This document shows positions 1 through 8,096 of a DNA stretch of 22,789 nucleotides, piece after piece. This DNA comes from Pirellulales bacterium. GTDB taxonomy: Bacteria; Planctomycetota; Planctomycetia; Pirellulales; JAICIG01. The notes under the pieces are model-generated. The model was not told the origin of the DNA. It saw nothing but the letters and a program-made list of their open reading frames with translations, and made no database searches. The translations under genes and the position numbers were made by a program. The stretch spans positions 1 to 22,789 of the forward strand of contig JAICIG010000071.1 in NCBI GenBank assembly GCA_025924495.1, written 5' to 3'. The first letter of the stretch is position 1, and each line of letters opens with the position of its first letter.

Positions 1-165
1 TCCCTGTTGACCCTGTCCCTGTTGACCCTGTCCCTGTTGACCCTGTCCCTGTTGACCCTGTCCCTGTTGACCCTGTCCTTGTTGACCCTGTCCCTGTTGA
101 CCTTGTCCCTGTTGACCTTGTCCCTGTTGACCCTGTCCCTGTTGACCTTGCCCCTGTTGACCGCC
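1..165. repeat. 15-bp tandem repeat inside the coding region
   Basis: Eleven consecutive 15-base units fill this stretch, with consensus tccctgttgaccctg. Ten are intact or differ by one base (cct to ctt, ccc to cct), and the one at 151-165 is degenerate. The array continues past the left edge, so the true copy number is not known. On the minus strand each unit encodes Gln-Gly-Gln-Gln-Gly in frame with the membrane protein. Because 15 is a multiple of three, copy-number change would lengthen or shorten the tail without breaking the frame. Confidence 0.95.
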
Positions 166-1185
166 GGGTTGTTGATTTGGCGGCGATGTTGCCTGACCAG
201 CGGGCTTGCCTTGACCTTGGCCAGGGCTGTCGTTGAGCATGGCGTGCTGCGATGCACTACGGGTCGGCGATCCGAGGGCGCCGGCGATCAACTCCTCCAC
301 AGGATATTCGGGATTGGGTCGAGGAATCAGCAACATCGCCAGCAGCAAGGCGGCAATCAACACCGCACCGACGGCGAGCCAGGCGCCGGTCATTGTCAAT
401 GGCATCTCCAGCTTGCGCTGGCGGAGATAACGTCGTAAACCAAGAAAGCTGGTAGTCAGCAATAGTCCCAAACCGCTCGCCACATAAGCCATCAGTAGCC
501 AGAAAACGTACCGCCGTCGTGCTAAGTCGCCGGACGGCACAAAGGCCTGGCCTAATCCAAAGAGTGGCAGCGCGGCCAGGGAAAAATAGACCACCCACAA
601 ACCCGGCGCATGCGGCCTGTTGCGGCGCTGCTCGGGGTCTTCAAAGAATCGCTGGAACCAAGTTTGCTTGACCGGCGGCTGAGTTGTCGCCGCTGTGCCA
701 TCATCCGATTCGGGTGCAGCAAAGCGGCTCGCCGTCTGGTCGTTGCTTTGGGTCTCCTTGGCGGCGTCCCCGTTATCCAGGCCGGCGATCTGCAACAGGC
801 CCTCGCCGGAGGCATCCTGAGAATCATCGATCAACGTGCAATCCCAAGTCAATTTGTGCGCACACCACCAGACTAGCGCCATCAAACCCCAGGCGATAAA
901 AGGCGAATCGACGAACCGCATCATCGCCACGCCAACCGCGCCTGCCAAAGCGAGGCCATAGACGCTGGCCCGTTCGGCGCCTTCTTCCATGGCAATCCGC
1001 GCAATCAGCACGGTTGCCAATACAAACCAGAACATGATCCAAGTCAGTCTCGCCTCGTACTGCCCGCGATAGAAGACTTCCAACAGGAAGAAGCACAAGC
1101 TGCCGACGAGCACCATGATTAACGCCGGGCTAAGGGCGATCACCACATAATCAATGCTCGTCATTTGCGGTCGAGCGCGGGCCAT
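1..1185 (-). CDS. Multi-pass membrane protein with Gln/Gly tandem-repeat tail (partial, open at left edge)
   Basis: The reading frame is open from an ATG at 1185 to the window edge, so 395 codons are seen and the C-terminus is missing. About seven hydrophobic segments are visible: four near the N-terminus (roughly residues 12-105), a hydrophilic stretch of about 80 residues, then three more (roughly 190-290). After the last span the chain becomes low-complexity and ends in tandem G-Q-G-Q-Q repeats. It lies 93 bases downstream of the DUF58 gene on the same strand, so it is probably the third gene of the MoxR operon. Such operons often carry large membrane proteins with transglutaminase or VWA domains, but none is visible in this part. 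A second ATG at 1164 (MTSIDYV) is an alternative start; neither has a strong Shine-Dalgarno. I do not recognise a named family. The gene call is firm, the function unknown. Confidence 0.8.
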   Translation of the reverse strand, partial: MARARPQMTSIDYVVIALSPALIMVLVGSLCFFLLEVFYRGQYEARLTWIMFWFVLATVLIARIAMEEGAERASVYGLALAGAVGVAMMRFVDSPFIAWGLMALVWWCAHKLTWDCTLIDDSQDASGEGLLQIAGLDNGDAAKETQSNDQTASRFAAPESDDGTAATTQPPVKQTWFQRFFEDPEQRRNRPHAPGLWVVYFSLAALPLFGLGQAFVPSGDLARRRYVFWLLMAYVASGLGLLLTTSFLGLRRYLRQRKLEMPLTMTGAWLAVGAVLIAALLLAMLLIPRPNPEYPVEELIAGALGSPTRSASQHAMLNDSPGQGQGKPAGQATSPPNQQPGGQQGQGQQGQGQQGQGQQGQGQQGQGQQGQGQQGQGQQGQGQQGQGQQGQGQQG

Positions 1186-1278
1186 GGCTCTATCTTATCA
1201 CTCGGGGGCGCAGAATCAGCAATGGGTTGAAGGATGTCTTCTGCAACTCAGCAACTCGCTTGGAGGGATGGCATTCAT

Positions 1279-2586
1279 CTAGCGCATCAAGTGCTGGCCG
1301 CAGAGGGCCGAAAGACTCGCCTCGTCGAGGACCTGCCGCGCTTCGACCCCTTGGGCCAGCAATCGTCCCGCCGCCTCCTGGAACTGAAATTCGTCGAACA
1401 CAATCAGGACCGCGGTCACGGCATAACCTCGGCGTTTGAGACTCCCCAGGGCAAATGCCGTTTCGGAAGAAACGTCAGCCAGCACGGCCACTACGGTAGC
1501 GTCGCGAGGCAGCCGGCTGGCGGTCTCGGCAATCAACTGAGCGAACGTCAATCCGTCGGTCAATTCGACTCTGGCCAGCGTTTCTAAAATCCGCCATAGT
1601 TGTTCAGGACCGCGACGGGTCGGCACGCTCACCGGCCGCAGCCGCTCGCTCCGTTCCGTCATGTTGACGTTGCGTTGCGCGGCCGATCGGCTGCGATAGT
1701 CGTGGGCCCATCCCTCCTGACGAATGCGGTCCGCCGCATCGCGGCCATTCGTGACCAAACCGACCTGCTGCCCCATCAAGTAGACTTCGTTCGCCAGCGA
1801 CGCGGCCGTCGTTACGGCCAGTTCCGATCGCAACGGCTCGTTAGTCTTCGGGTATTCCTGCTGGTGGAAACCGAGCACGATGGTGGCGCCGGCAATTGTC
1901 GATGGTTCGTAGATTTTGCTATGCAGCGTGCCGGTGCGCGCAGTCGCGCGCCAATTGACCCGATTCAGGGGATCGCCGGGTTGATACAACCTGACTCCCG
2001 CGATGCGAGTCGGGTCTTCGTAGAGGCGATGCGTCAAGCGAATTTCGCCAACGGGCCGACGCGAGGCCAGATCGTAACCTTCGAGCGGCACAAGCTTGGG
2101 ATAAACGAGGACGAAATGCGGCTCGGTCGCCACGCGATAACGCCGATGCAGGCCAAACAGATCGCCCGTTTCCAGAATCACCGGACCGATCTGGTAATAA
2201 CCTCGCATCAAGAACTCAAGCTGATACCTCAATATCTTTTGGCCGCCGCGCCGCAACATGCCAATCAGCAGCCGGCGGCCAATCACGCGAATTCGCGGCG
2301 GACGCTGCAAAAGCGACTGTCGCGGCAGGCTGTCCTCGACCAAAGTCCAAGCCACCGGCAATCGGCCGCTGTTTTGCACCGTAACGACAACCGCCAGCTT
2401 ATCGCCGATTTCGGCCGTCAGCCGGTTGCATTCGCGAGTCGCCTCGAGGTGATCGATCCAGTAGCGAGCCAGGAATCGGCTGACGACCATGACGCCCAGC
2501 AACACGTACATGGCATAGGCTAACAGGCCCAATTGAAAAATCAGGGCCGCCAACAGAATGACGATGGCGCCAAGATACCATCTCAT
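1279..2586 (-). CDS. DUF58 domain protein, membrane-anchored
   Basis: This 435-residue protein starts with two hydrophobic segments (about residues 5-40) and then a soluble body. The DUF58 signature lies at about 198-226: a GVRLYQPGDPLNRVNWRATA block followed by SKIYEP. Here the family's usual PGDPxRxIxWxxxAR pattern is kept. The C-terminal half resembles a degenerate VWA fold. The ATG overlaps the MoxR stop codon in an ATGA arrangement, so translation of the two is probably coupled. DUF58 proteins nearly always accompany MoxR ATPases and are thought to be chaperone clients or adaptors in envelope or complex-assembly processes. The exact role here cannot be told from sequence. Family assignment is secure. 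Confidence 0.93.
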   Translation of the reverse strand: MRWYLGAIVILLAALIFQLGLLAYAMYVLLGVMVVSRFLARYWIDHLEATRECNRLTAEIGDKLAVVVTVQNSGRLPVAWTLVEDSLPRQSLLQRPPRIRVIGRRLLIGMLRRGGQKILRYQLEFLMRGYYQIGPVILETGDLFGLHRRYRVATEPHFVLVYPKLVPLEGYDLASRRPVGEIRLTHRLYEDPTRIAGVRLYQPGDPLNRVNWRATARTGTLHSKIYEPSTIAGATIVLGFHQQEYPKTNEPLRSELAVTTAASLANEVYLMGQQVGLVTNGRDAADRIRQEGWAHDYRSRSAAQRNVNMTERSERLRPVSVPTRRGPEQLWRILETLARVELTDGLTFAQLIAETASRLPRDATVVAVLADVSSETAFALGSLKRRGYAVTAVLIVFDEFQFQEAAGRLLAQGVEARQVLDEASLSALCGQHLMR

Positions 2587-3542
2587 GAAACCGCCGCTCC
2601 GGCGGACGCCGTCGGCACTCGCACTTCATTGAGCACTTCGTCCACCACGTGCGCGGCCGTAACCTTTCTCAGCCTGCTCTCAGGACGCAGCACCAGGCGA
2701 TGCGTGAGCACCGGGGCGGCCATCCGCTTCACGTCGTCAGGCAGCACAAAGTTATTGCCGCGCATCGCCGCTACGGCCTGCGCCGTGCGATAGAGCGCCA
2801 GCGAAGCTCGCGGACTGCCGCCCAATGCAACATCGTCGTGCGATCGCGTGCTGTGAACGACCTCCAAGATGTAATTGCGAACCTTCTCGTCGACATACAC
2901 TTCGCGAATCGCCCGCTGGCAGGCAATCACATCGGCCGCAGTCACGACTGGGTCCAGATTGTCGATTGGGTGCCCTCGCTGCAGCCGCTCCAGCATCTTC
3001 GACTCTTCTTCGAGACTCGGATAACCCAGGCTGAGCCGCACCAGGAAGCGGTCCAACTGCGCTTCGGGCAGCGGAAATGTTCCTTCATGATCGACCGGGT
3101 TTTGCGTAGCGATGACCAGAAACGGGCGCTCAAGCGGATACGTTTCGCCGTCGACGGTAACTCGGCCTTCGGCCATCGCTTCCAATAATGCCGCCTGGGT
3201 CCGCGGCGTGGCGCGGTTGATTTCGTCGGCCAGCACGATTTGGGCGAAGATCGGCCCTCGGCGGAAGACAAATTCGCTGAGTTTCTGGTTGAAAATCGAG
3301 GCGCCGGTAATATCCGACGGCAACAGGTCGGGCGTGCATTGCACTCGCTTGAACGAGCAATCGACGCTGCGGGCCAGCGCGCGGGCCAGCATGGTCTTGG
3401 CCACGCCGGGCACATCTTCCAATAAGATGTGCCCCTCGCAAAAATAAGAGACCAGGGCCAGCACCACTTCCTGCCGCTTGCCAAGAATGACTTTCTCAAC
3501 GTTGCCAATGATCTTTTTGGCGACTGCGCTCACATTCGACAT
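2583..3542 (-). CDS. MoxR-family AAA+ ATPase
   Basis: A 319-residue AAA+ ATPase. Walker A is the MoxR variant EDVPGVAKT (about 42-50), Walker B is VLADEI (about 103-108), and sensor 1 lies in ATQNPVDHEGTFPLPEAQLD (about 145-164), a near-diagnostic MoxR block. The frame extends upstream to 3635, but the conserved family start is MSNVSAVAKK at 3542. No clear Shine-Dalgarno precedes it. MoxR proteins are cytoplasmic hexameric ATPases thought to act as chaperones that mature or activate partner complexes, often with VWA proteins. Here it is the first gene of a three-gene unit with DUF58 and a large membrane protein. Family assignment is secure; the client is unknown. Confidence 0.95.
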   Translation of the reverse strand: MSNVSAVAKKIIGNVEKVILGKRQEVVLALVSYFCEGHILLEDVPGVAKTMLARALARSVDCSFKRVQCTPDLLPSDITGASIFNQKLSEFVFRRGPIFAQIVLADEINRATPRTQAALLEAMAEGRVTVDGETYPLERPFLVIATQNPVDHEGTFPLPEAQLDRFLVRLSLGYPSLEEESKMLERLQRGHPIDNLDPVVTAADVIACQRAIREVYVDEKVRNYILEVVHSTRSHDDVALGGSPRASLALYRTAQAVAAMRGNNFVLPDDVKRMAAPVLTHRLVLRPESRLRKVTAAHVVDEVLNEVRVPTASAGAAVS

Positions 3543-3884
3543 GAGGAAGACTCGCGCCGTGGGGTGGTTCAAAGCGACGTGAAAGGCTGCCAGGCAAAGC
3601 TGCGGGCGTGCGCGCCGCAAGCTGACGACGCGCAATCCGCCTGCTGCGCATTATGATCGGCGGCGAGGACGGTTCCTAGCGGCAGAGGCAGCGCACCGTC
3701 GCCAGATCGCTCTCGTTTGGGGCGACCAAGGCGACGAACCGTCATTTTCGGCCGCAAACCAGCGCGGCCCCATTGCGCCGCGAAAGCGATCAGCCTGAAG
3801 TCGCTACGTGGAAGAGCGACGGCACGTCACCAGCCGAAGCTCGAGAAGGCGCCAGAAGGCAATGAGAAATGAACGAACGGTCAT
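3543..3884. other. Gene-free region upstream of the MoxR operon
   Basis: About 340 bases without a supportable gene. The short open frames on both strands lack family resemblance and ribosome-binding sites. It must hold the promoter of the minus-strand MoxR operon. A CATAAT-like -10 on the minus strand (3655-3650) has no acceptable -35 partner, so no promoter is called. Confidence 0.5.
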
Positions 3885-3913
3885 GCCGACCCGGGCTAAA
3901 CGTCCGAGTCGGC
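3885..3913 (-). terminator. Strong hairpin downstream of the RRM gene, terminator-like
   Basis: On the minus strand GCCGACTCGG and CCGGGTCGGC form a 10-bp stem, with one U-G wobble and a 9-base loop, about 50 bases after the RRM stop codon. The same DNA read as plus-strand RNA would have a C-A mismatch where the minus strand has the wobble, which fits use on the minus strand. No U-tract follows (ATGACCGTTCGTTC), so it could be a terminator or a 3'-end stabiliser. Confidence 0.45.
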
Positions 3914-3963
3914 ACGCCGTTGGAATATTACATGGCCGTGCAGAGCAGCCGTGCGCAGAGCGA

Positions 3964-4305
3964 CTATTCGCGCCCGCGACCGTAACCGCCGCCCCCGTGA
4001 CCGCCACGGCCGCCGCCGTAACCGCCGCGCCCGCCGCCCCCACCGCCGCCCCCGGGACGGGGCGAGCGCTCGCGAGCTTCGTTCACCGTCAGGTTGCGGC
4101 CCTGGAAATCATTGCCATTCAGGGCTTGCATGGCCTGTTGAGCGGCATCCTGGCTCTCCATCTCGACGAAGCCGAAACCGCGCGAGCGGCCGGTCTCGCG
4201 GTCCATGATCACTTCCGCCGAACGCACTGCGCCGTACTGGCCGAACAGCGACTCGAGGTCAGCCGTGGTGACGGACCAGGCCAGGTTACCAACATACATC
4301 TTCAT
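3964..4305 (-). CDS. Glycine-rich RNA-binding protein with one RRM domain
   Basis: A 113-residue protein. One RRM occupies residues 1 to about 80, with RNP2 as MYVGNL (3-8) and RNP1 as RGFGFVEM (about 42-49). A short linker and a Gly/Arg-rich tail (RGGYGGGRGGHGGGGYGRG) follow. It closely resembles the cyanobacterial and planctomycete Rbp proteins and plant glycine-rich proteins, cytoplasmic single-stranded RNA binders often induced by cold. The start is supported by GAAGGG at 4319-4314, eight bases before the ATG. A second in-frame ATG two codons later is less well placed. The gene stands alone, with about 490 bases of gene-free leader upstream and a strong hairpin downstream, so it is likely monocistronic. 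Confidence 0.95.
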   Translation of the reverse strand: MKMYVGNLAWSVTTADLESLFGQYGAVRSAEVIMDRETGRSRGFGFVEMESQDAAQQAMQALNGNDFQGRNLTVNEARERSPRPGGGGGGGGRGGYGGGRGGHGGGGYGRGRE

Positions 4306-4795
4306 CAGAACGACCCTTCACAATCAAAAACGAAAACCGACAAACAGGGAAAATCCGCAGATTTTTTCCGCGGCGCGAACGCTGGAGGAGAGGGCGAGCA
4401 TGGACGGGAGGAATCGGAGGCCGGCGGAAAATGCTCGCTACGTTGAGAAAAGACCCCCGCTTCCTGGCGGCGATCTTGACTGGAACCTTACTCTTTTTCG
4501 CCGCAGCTTTCCATAGAGAAAACCGAATTTTCTCGAGCGCTTGGCGGACGGCCCGAGCGTTCATCCAGGCGTGTCTGGCAGACTGGCTTGCGCGGCTGGC
4601 CGCATTTTGATAGGGGCAGGCCCGAGAAGCAAGTGAATTTTGCCTAGGACTTTCGGTTTTCTTACTGCCACTGGGCCAGTCGCCCCACAGAAGCACAGGG
4701 ACGAAGTTGTTCGCCGCTTGGTGCCCGCCCGGACGCTCTTCGGAGCCAACTCGCATGTCGTGCAGCGCCTGGCTGGCCGTGGGATGACGCAACGG
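4306..4795. other. Gene-free region, likely promoter and leader of the RRM gene
   Basis: About 490 bases with no credible gene; open frames here have no family resemblance. It lies between two minus-strand genes. Two AT-rich inverted repeats occur on the RRM side: AAAATC-CGCA-GATTTT at 4350-4365 and GAGAAAA-N5-TTTTCTC at 4516-4534. They stand out against the GC-rich surroundings and could be leader structures. No convincing -35/-10 pair was found. Confidence 0.5.
4516..4534 (-). promoter_or_regulatory. Perfect AT-rich inverted repeat upstream of the RRM gene
   Basis: GAGAAAA and TTTTCTC form a perfect 7-bp stem with a 5-base loop, about 210 bases upstream of the RRM start. In RNA it would be a weak, temperature-sensitive hairpin; as DNA it could bind a regulator. 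A role is inferred only from its position and symmetry. Confidence 0.3.
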
Positions 4796-5689
4796 CTATT
4801 TGGGCCGCAGTCGTTGCACGCCGGCGGCCTGCGTCTTACGACGGTAAACCTTGTCGCTGCTGGTCACATACAGCGTCTTCAGGTCGGGGCCGCCGAACAC
4901 GACATTCGAGAGGAAGGCGGGTTGCGGCTTGAGGATGACGCCGCAAAGCCGGCCCGTCGGATCGAACACCTGCAGCCCGGCGTAGGTGCACGCGTAGAGT
5001 CTGCCCGCCGAATCAATCGTCATGCCGTCCGCACCGCTACCGGCGCGTCCCGGAATCATCCGCAGCATGTAGTACGGCTGCTTGAAACTAAGGTTGCCGT
5101 CGGCCTCGACGCGGAAGGTCCACAAATAGGGCGTCATCGTGTCCGCGACGACCAGCGTGCCCTCGTCGGGCCACAACACAATGCCCAGCGGGCGTTCGAT
5201 GCCTTCGTCAACGACTCGTTTCTTTGCTTTGGGGCTGATGTACCAGACTCGGTGCTGGCTGGGATCGGTGAAGTAAATTCCCCCAGCTTTCGTCACTGCA
5301 AGGTCGTTGGATTCGACTCCTTCGGCGATCACCGACGCTTTGCCTTTGGAATCGTAAGCGACGATTCGCTGCTTGCCATTCTGGCAGGCATAGAGCCGGC
5401 CATCGGGGCCGAACATCAGACCGTTTGCGCCAAAGCTGTTTTCCACGAACACGCTGACTTTGCCTTGGGAGTCCAACTTGTGGATGCGGCTGGCTTCCAC
5501 GTCGCTGAAGTAGATATTTCCTGCCGCATCAACCGCCGGTCCCTCGGTGAACTTGAACCCGGTAGCCGCGACCTCCCAGCCTTCGCCTTCGAGCAGGACT
5601 TGCGATAGCGGCATGTCCTGGGCGAACGAGGCCGCGCCGGTCCAATAGGCGCCGGTCCACATGCAGACAAAAACCCACCGTTCAAGCAT
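4796..5689 (-). CDS. SMP-30/gluconolactonase/LRE-like exported beta-propeller protein
   Basis: A 297-residue protein with an N-terminal signal peptide (about 1-23, ending near SFAQ) and a six-bladed propeller of the SMP-30/gluconolactonase family. Metal-site residues are recognisable: Glu in TEGP (about 49), Asn in SNDL (about 128) and Asp in GADGM (about 221). Repeating GxIYFxD and GRLYAC blade motifs are visible. The family hydrolyses sugar lactones and related esters using a divalent cation; the substrate cannot be told. The ATG at 5689 is preceded by AAAAGG eleven bases away; the longer frame would need a TTG at 5710, which sits on that site. It follows the esterase gene by about 150 bases on the same strand, with a hairpin between them. 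Both are exported hydrolases, so a joint catabolic role is possible. Confidence 0.88.
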   Translation of the reverse strand: MLERWVFVCMWTGAYWTGAASFAQDMPLSQVLLEGEGWEVAATGFKFTEGPAVDAAGNIYFSDVEASRIHKLDSQGKVSVFVENSFGANGLMFGPDGRLYACQNGKQRIVAYDSKGKASVIAEGVESNDLAVTKAGGIYFTDPSQHRVWYISPKAKKRVVDEGIERPLGIVLWPDEGTLVVADTMTPYLWTFRVEADGNLSFKQPYYMLRMIPGRAGSGADGMTIDSAGRLYACTYAGLQVFDPTGRLCGVILKPQPAFLSNVVFGGPDLKTLYVTSSDKVYRRKTQAAGVQRLRPK

Positions 5690-5804
5690 GGTGCTTGTCG
5701 CCTTTTGCAATCGTCAGCCCCTCGGCTCTGTTACTCGCAATGTGGCGACGTTCATGGCGATCGACGCCGGATTCTCTAGCCGCCACTCCGTCGCGCAGAT
5801 CGGT

Positions 5805-5827
5805 GCGCCGAACCCGGAGTTCGGCGC
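5805..5827 (-). terminator. Perfect 9-bp hairpin after the esterase gene
   Basis: GCGCCGAAC and GTTCGGCGC form a perfect stem around a 5-base loop, 15 bases after the esterase stop codon. No U-tract follows on the minus strand. It could terminate or attenuate transcription before the SMP-30 gene, or protect the 3' end of the esterase message. Confidence 0.45.
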
Positions 5828-5842
5828 GGCGTCTCGTGATGC

Positions 5843-6727
5843 TTACTTTATCTCGTCTTGCGGCGCTTGGTAGTCTTTCCATAGCCAGTGAAGCGAGTCG
5901 GGCAGGATGGCGCCGCCATGTTTTCCATTGTGCCCGCCATCGCCATAGACGAACTGGTAGTCGTACTTGGCGAACCTCAAGGCCGCAGCCATCTCTTGGT
6001 TCGCCAACGGCCAATTGCCGTGCAGATTATCGAGATCTCCTGAGCCATCCTGCAAGAAAACCTTGATCGGCTTCGGCTCGGTTTTACGGATTAGCGCGGG
6101 ATACACATGGCCGCCGCGAATGTTGGTGAAGCTGCCGACATGGCTCAGCACTTTGCGAAAAGCATCGGGGCGCTCCCAGGCCACGGTGAATGCGCAAATG
6201 CCGCCCGAGCTGATGCCGCAGATCGCGCGTCCTTCGGGGTCGGTCGTCAGTCGGTATTGCTTGCCCACTTCCGGCAGAATCTCGTCGAGTAAGAAGCGCG
6301 CGTATTGGTCGCTGAGGGTGTCGTATTCGAAGCTGCGATTCTTCCGCGACTCTTCGCCCGGCTTGGCGGCGGGAATCACTCCAGGATTGATGAAGATACC
6401 AATCGTGACCGGCATTTCTGTCTTGTGGATCAGGTTGTCGAAGACGATCGGCGTGCGGAAATCGCCCTGTTCTTTGACATAGGTCTCTCCGTCCTGGAAC
6501 ACCATCACGCAGGTTTGCTTATCTGCCTGATACTGGGCGGGAACATAGACCCAATAGTCGCGCTCCGTGCCCGGAAATACCTGGCTCTTCCAGTGGTATT
6601 TCTCAACTTTGCCCTGGGGCACGCCCTCATGGCGCTGGGAATCGGCCCCGTGCTTATAGTCCTCCGCCGCGCGAAGCGGCGCAGCAACCGCCAGGAGCGT
6701 TGCGGCCAAAATGAACCGTGAAAACAT
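5843..6727 (-). CDS. Secreted esterase, alpha/beta hydrolase (enterochelin/feruloyl esterase-like, CE1 type)
   Basis: A 294-residue protein with a clear signal peptide (MFSRFILAATLLAVAAPLRA, cleavage near residue 20). The nucleophile elbow GISSGG places the catalytic Ser at about 173, within REVxxGxSxGG-like context (EGRAICGISSGG). Candidate acid residues are Asp in FLQDGSGDLDN (about 227-231) and His in GDGGHNGKHGG (about 266 or 270). The layout fits the Fes/IroE/feruloyl-esterase group common in planctomycete secretomes, which cleaves ester-linked siderophore or plant polysaccharide side groups. The open frame runs on to 6925, but the signal peptide and the purine-rich AGAAAGAGA before 6727 support this start. 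The gene diverges from the DUF1559 gene and is followed on its strand by the SMP-30-like gene. Confidence 0.88.
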   Translation of the reverse strand: MFSRFILAATLLAVAAPLRAAEDYKHGADSQRHEGVPQGKVEKYHWKSQVFPGTERDYWVYVPAQYQADKQTCVMVFQDGETYVKEQGDFRTPIVFDNLIHKTEMPVTIGIFINPGVIPAAKPGEESRKNRSFEYDTLSDQYARFLLDEILPEVGKQYRLTTDPEGRAICGISSGGICAFTVAWERPDAFRKVLSHVGSFTNIRGGHVYPALIRKTEPKPIKVFLQDGSGDLDNLHGNWPLANQEMAAALRFAKYDYQFVYGDGGHNGKHGGAILPDSLHWLWKDYQAPQDEIK

Positions 6728-6963
6728 GTCAGTCTCTTTCTGTTTTGGACCGAGAATGCGGCCGACCGGCCGCCGAGCGGAGTTCAGGCTAATCGCGCGT
6801 CGCATCATGGGCAAGTGGGGAGGACGAGCTGGTTTGAACGACGTGAGATTGCGAGCAGCCGGCTGTGAATTTCCGTTATGTGGACGTGCGCCGGCGAGCT
6901 TGCCGGGCTGACCAATCCCCAGCAATCCCGCATGGAAACGGCGACTTCGACCGACCGAGCCGC

Positions 6964-6993
6964 TTGACAGGTCGTTATATCCTGTCGTATATA
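6964..6993 (+). promoter_or_regulatory. Sigma-70-like promoter for the DUF1559 gene
   Basis: TTGACA (6964-6969) and TATATA (6988-6993) are separated by 18 bases, a near-consensus housekeeping promoter. The predicted start of transcription near 7000 gives a leader of about 30 bases before the ATG at 7032. Confidence 0.6.
6966..6986. promoter_or_regulatory. Operator-like dyad inside the promoter
   Basis: GACAGG-N9-CCTGTC is a perfect inverted repeat that begins within the -35 box and fills the spacer up to the -10. A protein bound there would block RNA polymerase. An overlapping direct repeat (GTCGTTATAT, GTCGTATAT) is also present. Regulator unknown. Confidence 0.4.
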
Positions 6994-7031
6994 GCGGTCC
7001 TCGCCATCACTTGTCGCCAGGGCGTCTTGCC

Positions 7032-8096
7032 ATGAGCACCACAGAACTTGCACCGATTGCGGCGCCGCGCCGCGGCTTTACCTTGATCGAGCTATTGGTC
7101 GTGATCGCCATTATCGGCCTGCTCATCGCTCTGCTCTTGCCGGCCGTGCAGGCGGCCCGCGAGGCCGCGCGCCGCGCCGAATGCAACAATCACCTCAAGC
7201 AGCTCGGCCTGGCGATGCAGAACTACCATAGCGCATTCAACAGCTTTCCGCCGGGCCGGCTGCGGTGCCAAACGTTGCCTCAGCAAGGGCGGTGCTTCTC
7301 CGCCTATGCCTTCCTGCTGCCGCAGTTGGAACTCGTCACTCTCCAACAGCGGGTCAACTTTCTGGCCAACCCCGACATTGCCGATCCCCTGTATGGCGAC
7401 GTGAACGCCACAGCCAGGAACACTCACCTGCCGCTTTTGACGTGCCCCAGCGATACTTACCGCATTCTGCAGACTGGTTGCGAGGTACATAACTATCCGC
7501 TCTGCACGGGCAACACGTTTCCGGTGTCGCCCTTGAATCCTTCCGGCAAGCCGGTAACAGGCGTCTTCTTCGAAAATTCTCAAGTCGGCCTGCGAGACAT
7601 CACCGATGGCAGCAGCCAGACCGCCTGTATCGGCGAAAACTCGCTGTCGATCCCCGGCATGGGCGAGGATTCGCCCGGAAGTGGAACCTGGAATGGCAAA
7701 CCGACGAGAGGCTTCGTGCTGACGACCGGCAACGATAACAGCTCGAACGGTCCGGAGCTGACCAACTATCCAGCGCAATGCGCGCCGGGCAATCTGATCC
7801 AACAAACTCGAGGCAGCAAATGGATCTACGGCGCGCCGGGACATTCGATGTACAACCACATCCGAGGCCCAAACGATCCAAACATCGACTGCCGCGGCGG
7901 GCTCCCGCATAGCAGCCGCTCGCCCCAGTGGTGGAACCTGCTCTCGCATAACGTCGCCGCGCACAGCAACCATCCTGATGGCGTGAACGCCTTGTTCTGC
8001 GACGGCCACGTTCAATTCGCAACCGACAGCATCAACCTGGCGATCTGGCAAGCGCTCGGTAGCCGCAACGGCCAGGAAGCCGTCGGTGATTTTTAG
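7032..8096 (+). CDS. DUF1559 protein with prepilin-type N-terminus
   Basis: A 354-residue protein. The N-terminus has a prepilin peptidase site, RRG-FTLIE (cleavage after Gly15, Glu at +5 of the mature chain), then a hydrophobic helix [20 protein letters not shown] and the [19 protein letters not shown] block typical of DUF1559. The C-terminus carries the family's [16 protein letters not shown] signature (H-X9-DG). These pseudopilin-like proteins number in the dozens to hundreds per planctomycete genome and are probably exported or assembled through a type II/IV-like system; their function is unknown. The ATG at 7032 is preceded by AGGG at nine bases and lies behind a good promoter; an upstream TTG at 7011 is unlikely. 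No pilus assembly gene is nearby. Confidence 0.95.
   Translation: MSTTELAPIAAPRRGFTLIELLVVIAIIGLLIALLLPAVQAAREAARRAECNNHLKQLGLAMQNYHSAFNSFPPGRLRCQTLPQQGRCFSAYAFLLPQLELVTLQQRVNFLANPDIADPLYGDVNATARNTHLPLLTCPSDTYRILQTGCEVHNYPLCTGNTFPVSPLNPSGKPVTGVFFENSQVGLRDITDGSSQTACIGENSLSIPGMGEDSPGSGTWNGKPTRGFVLTTGNDNSSNGPELTNYPAQCAPGNLIQQTRGSKWIYGAPGHSMYNHIRGPNDPNIDCRGGLPHSSRSPQWWNLLSHNVAAHSNHPDGVNALFCDGHVQFATDSINLAIWQALGSRNGQEAVGDF

Noticed and set aside
1..165. Possible CRISPR array
   Set aside because: Units are contiguous 15-mers with no spacers and are in frame within a gene.
7..438. Plus-strand open frame made of TLSLL repeats
   Set aside because: It is the antisense of the Gln/Gly repeat array. The minus frame gives a sensible membrane protein joined to a MoxR/DUF58 operon.
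1600..2523. 307-codon plus-strand open frame
   Set aside because: Antisense to DUF58, with no family resemblance; its length comes from GC-rich codon bias on the other strand.
3808..4446. 212-codon plus-strand open frame
   Set aside because: Mirror of the RRM gene; the Ala/Thr-rich part is the antisense of the glycine tail.
4640..5608. 322-codon plus-strand open frame
   Set aside because: Antisense to the SMP-30-like gene, which has a signal peptide and metal-site motifs.
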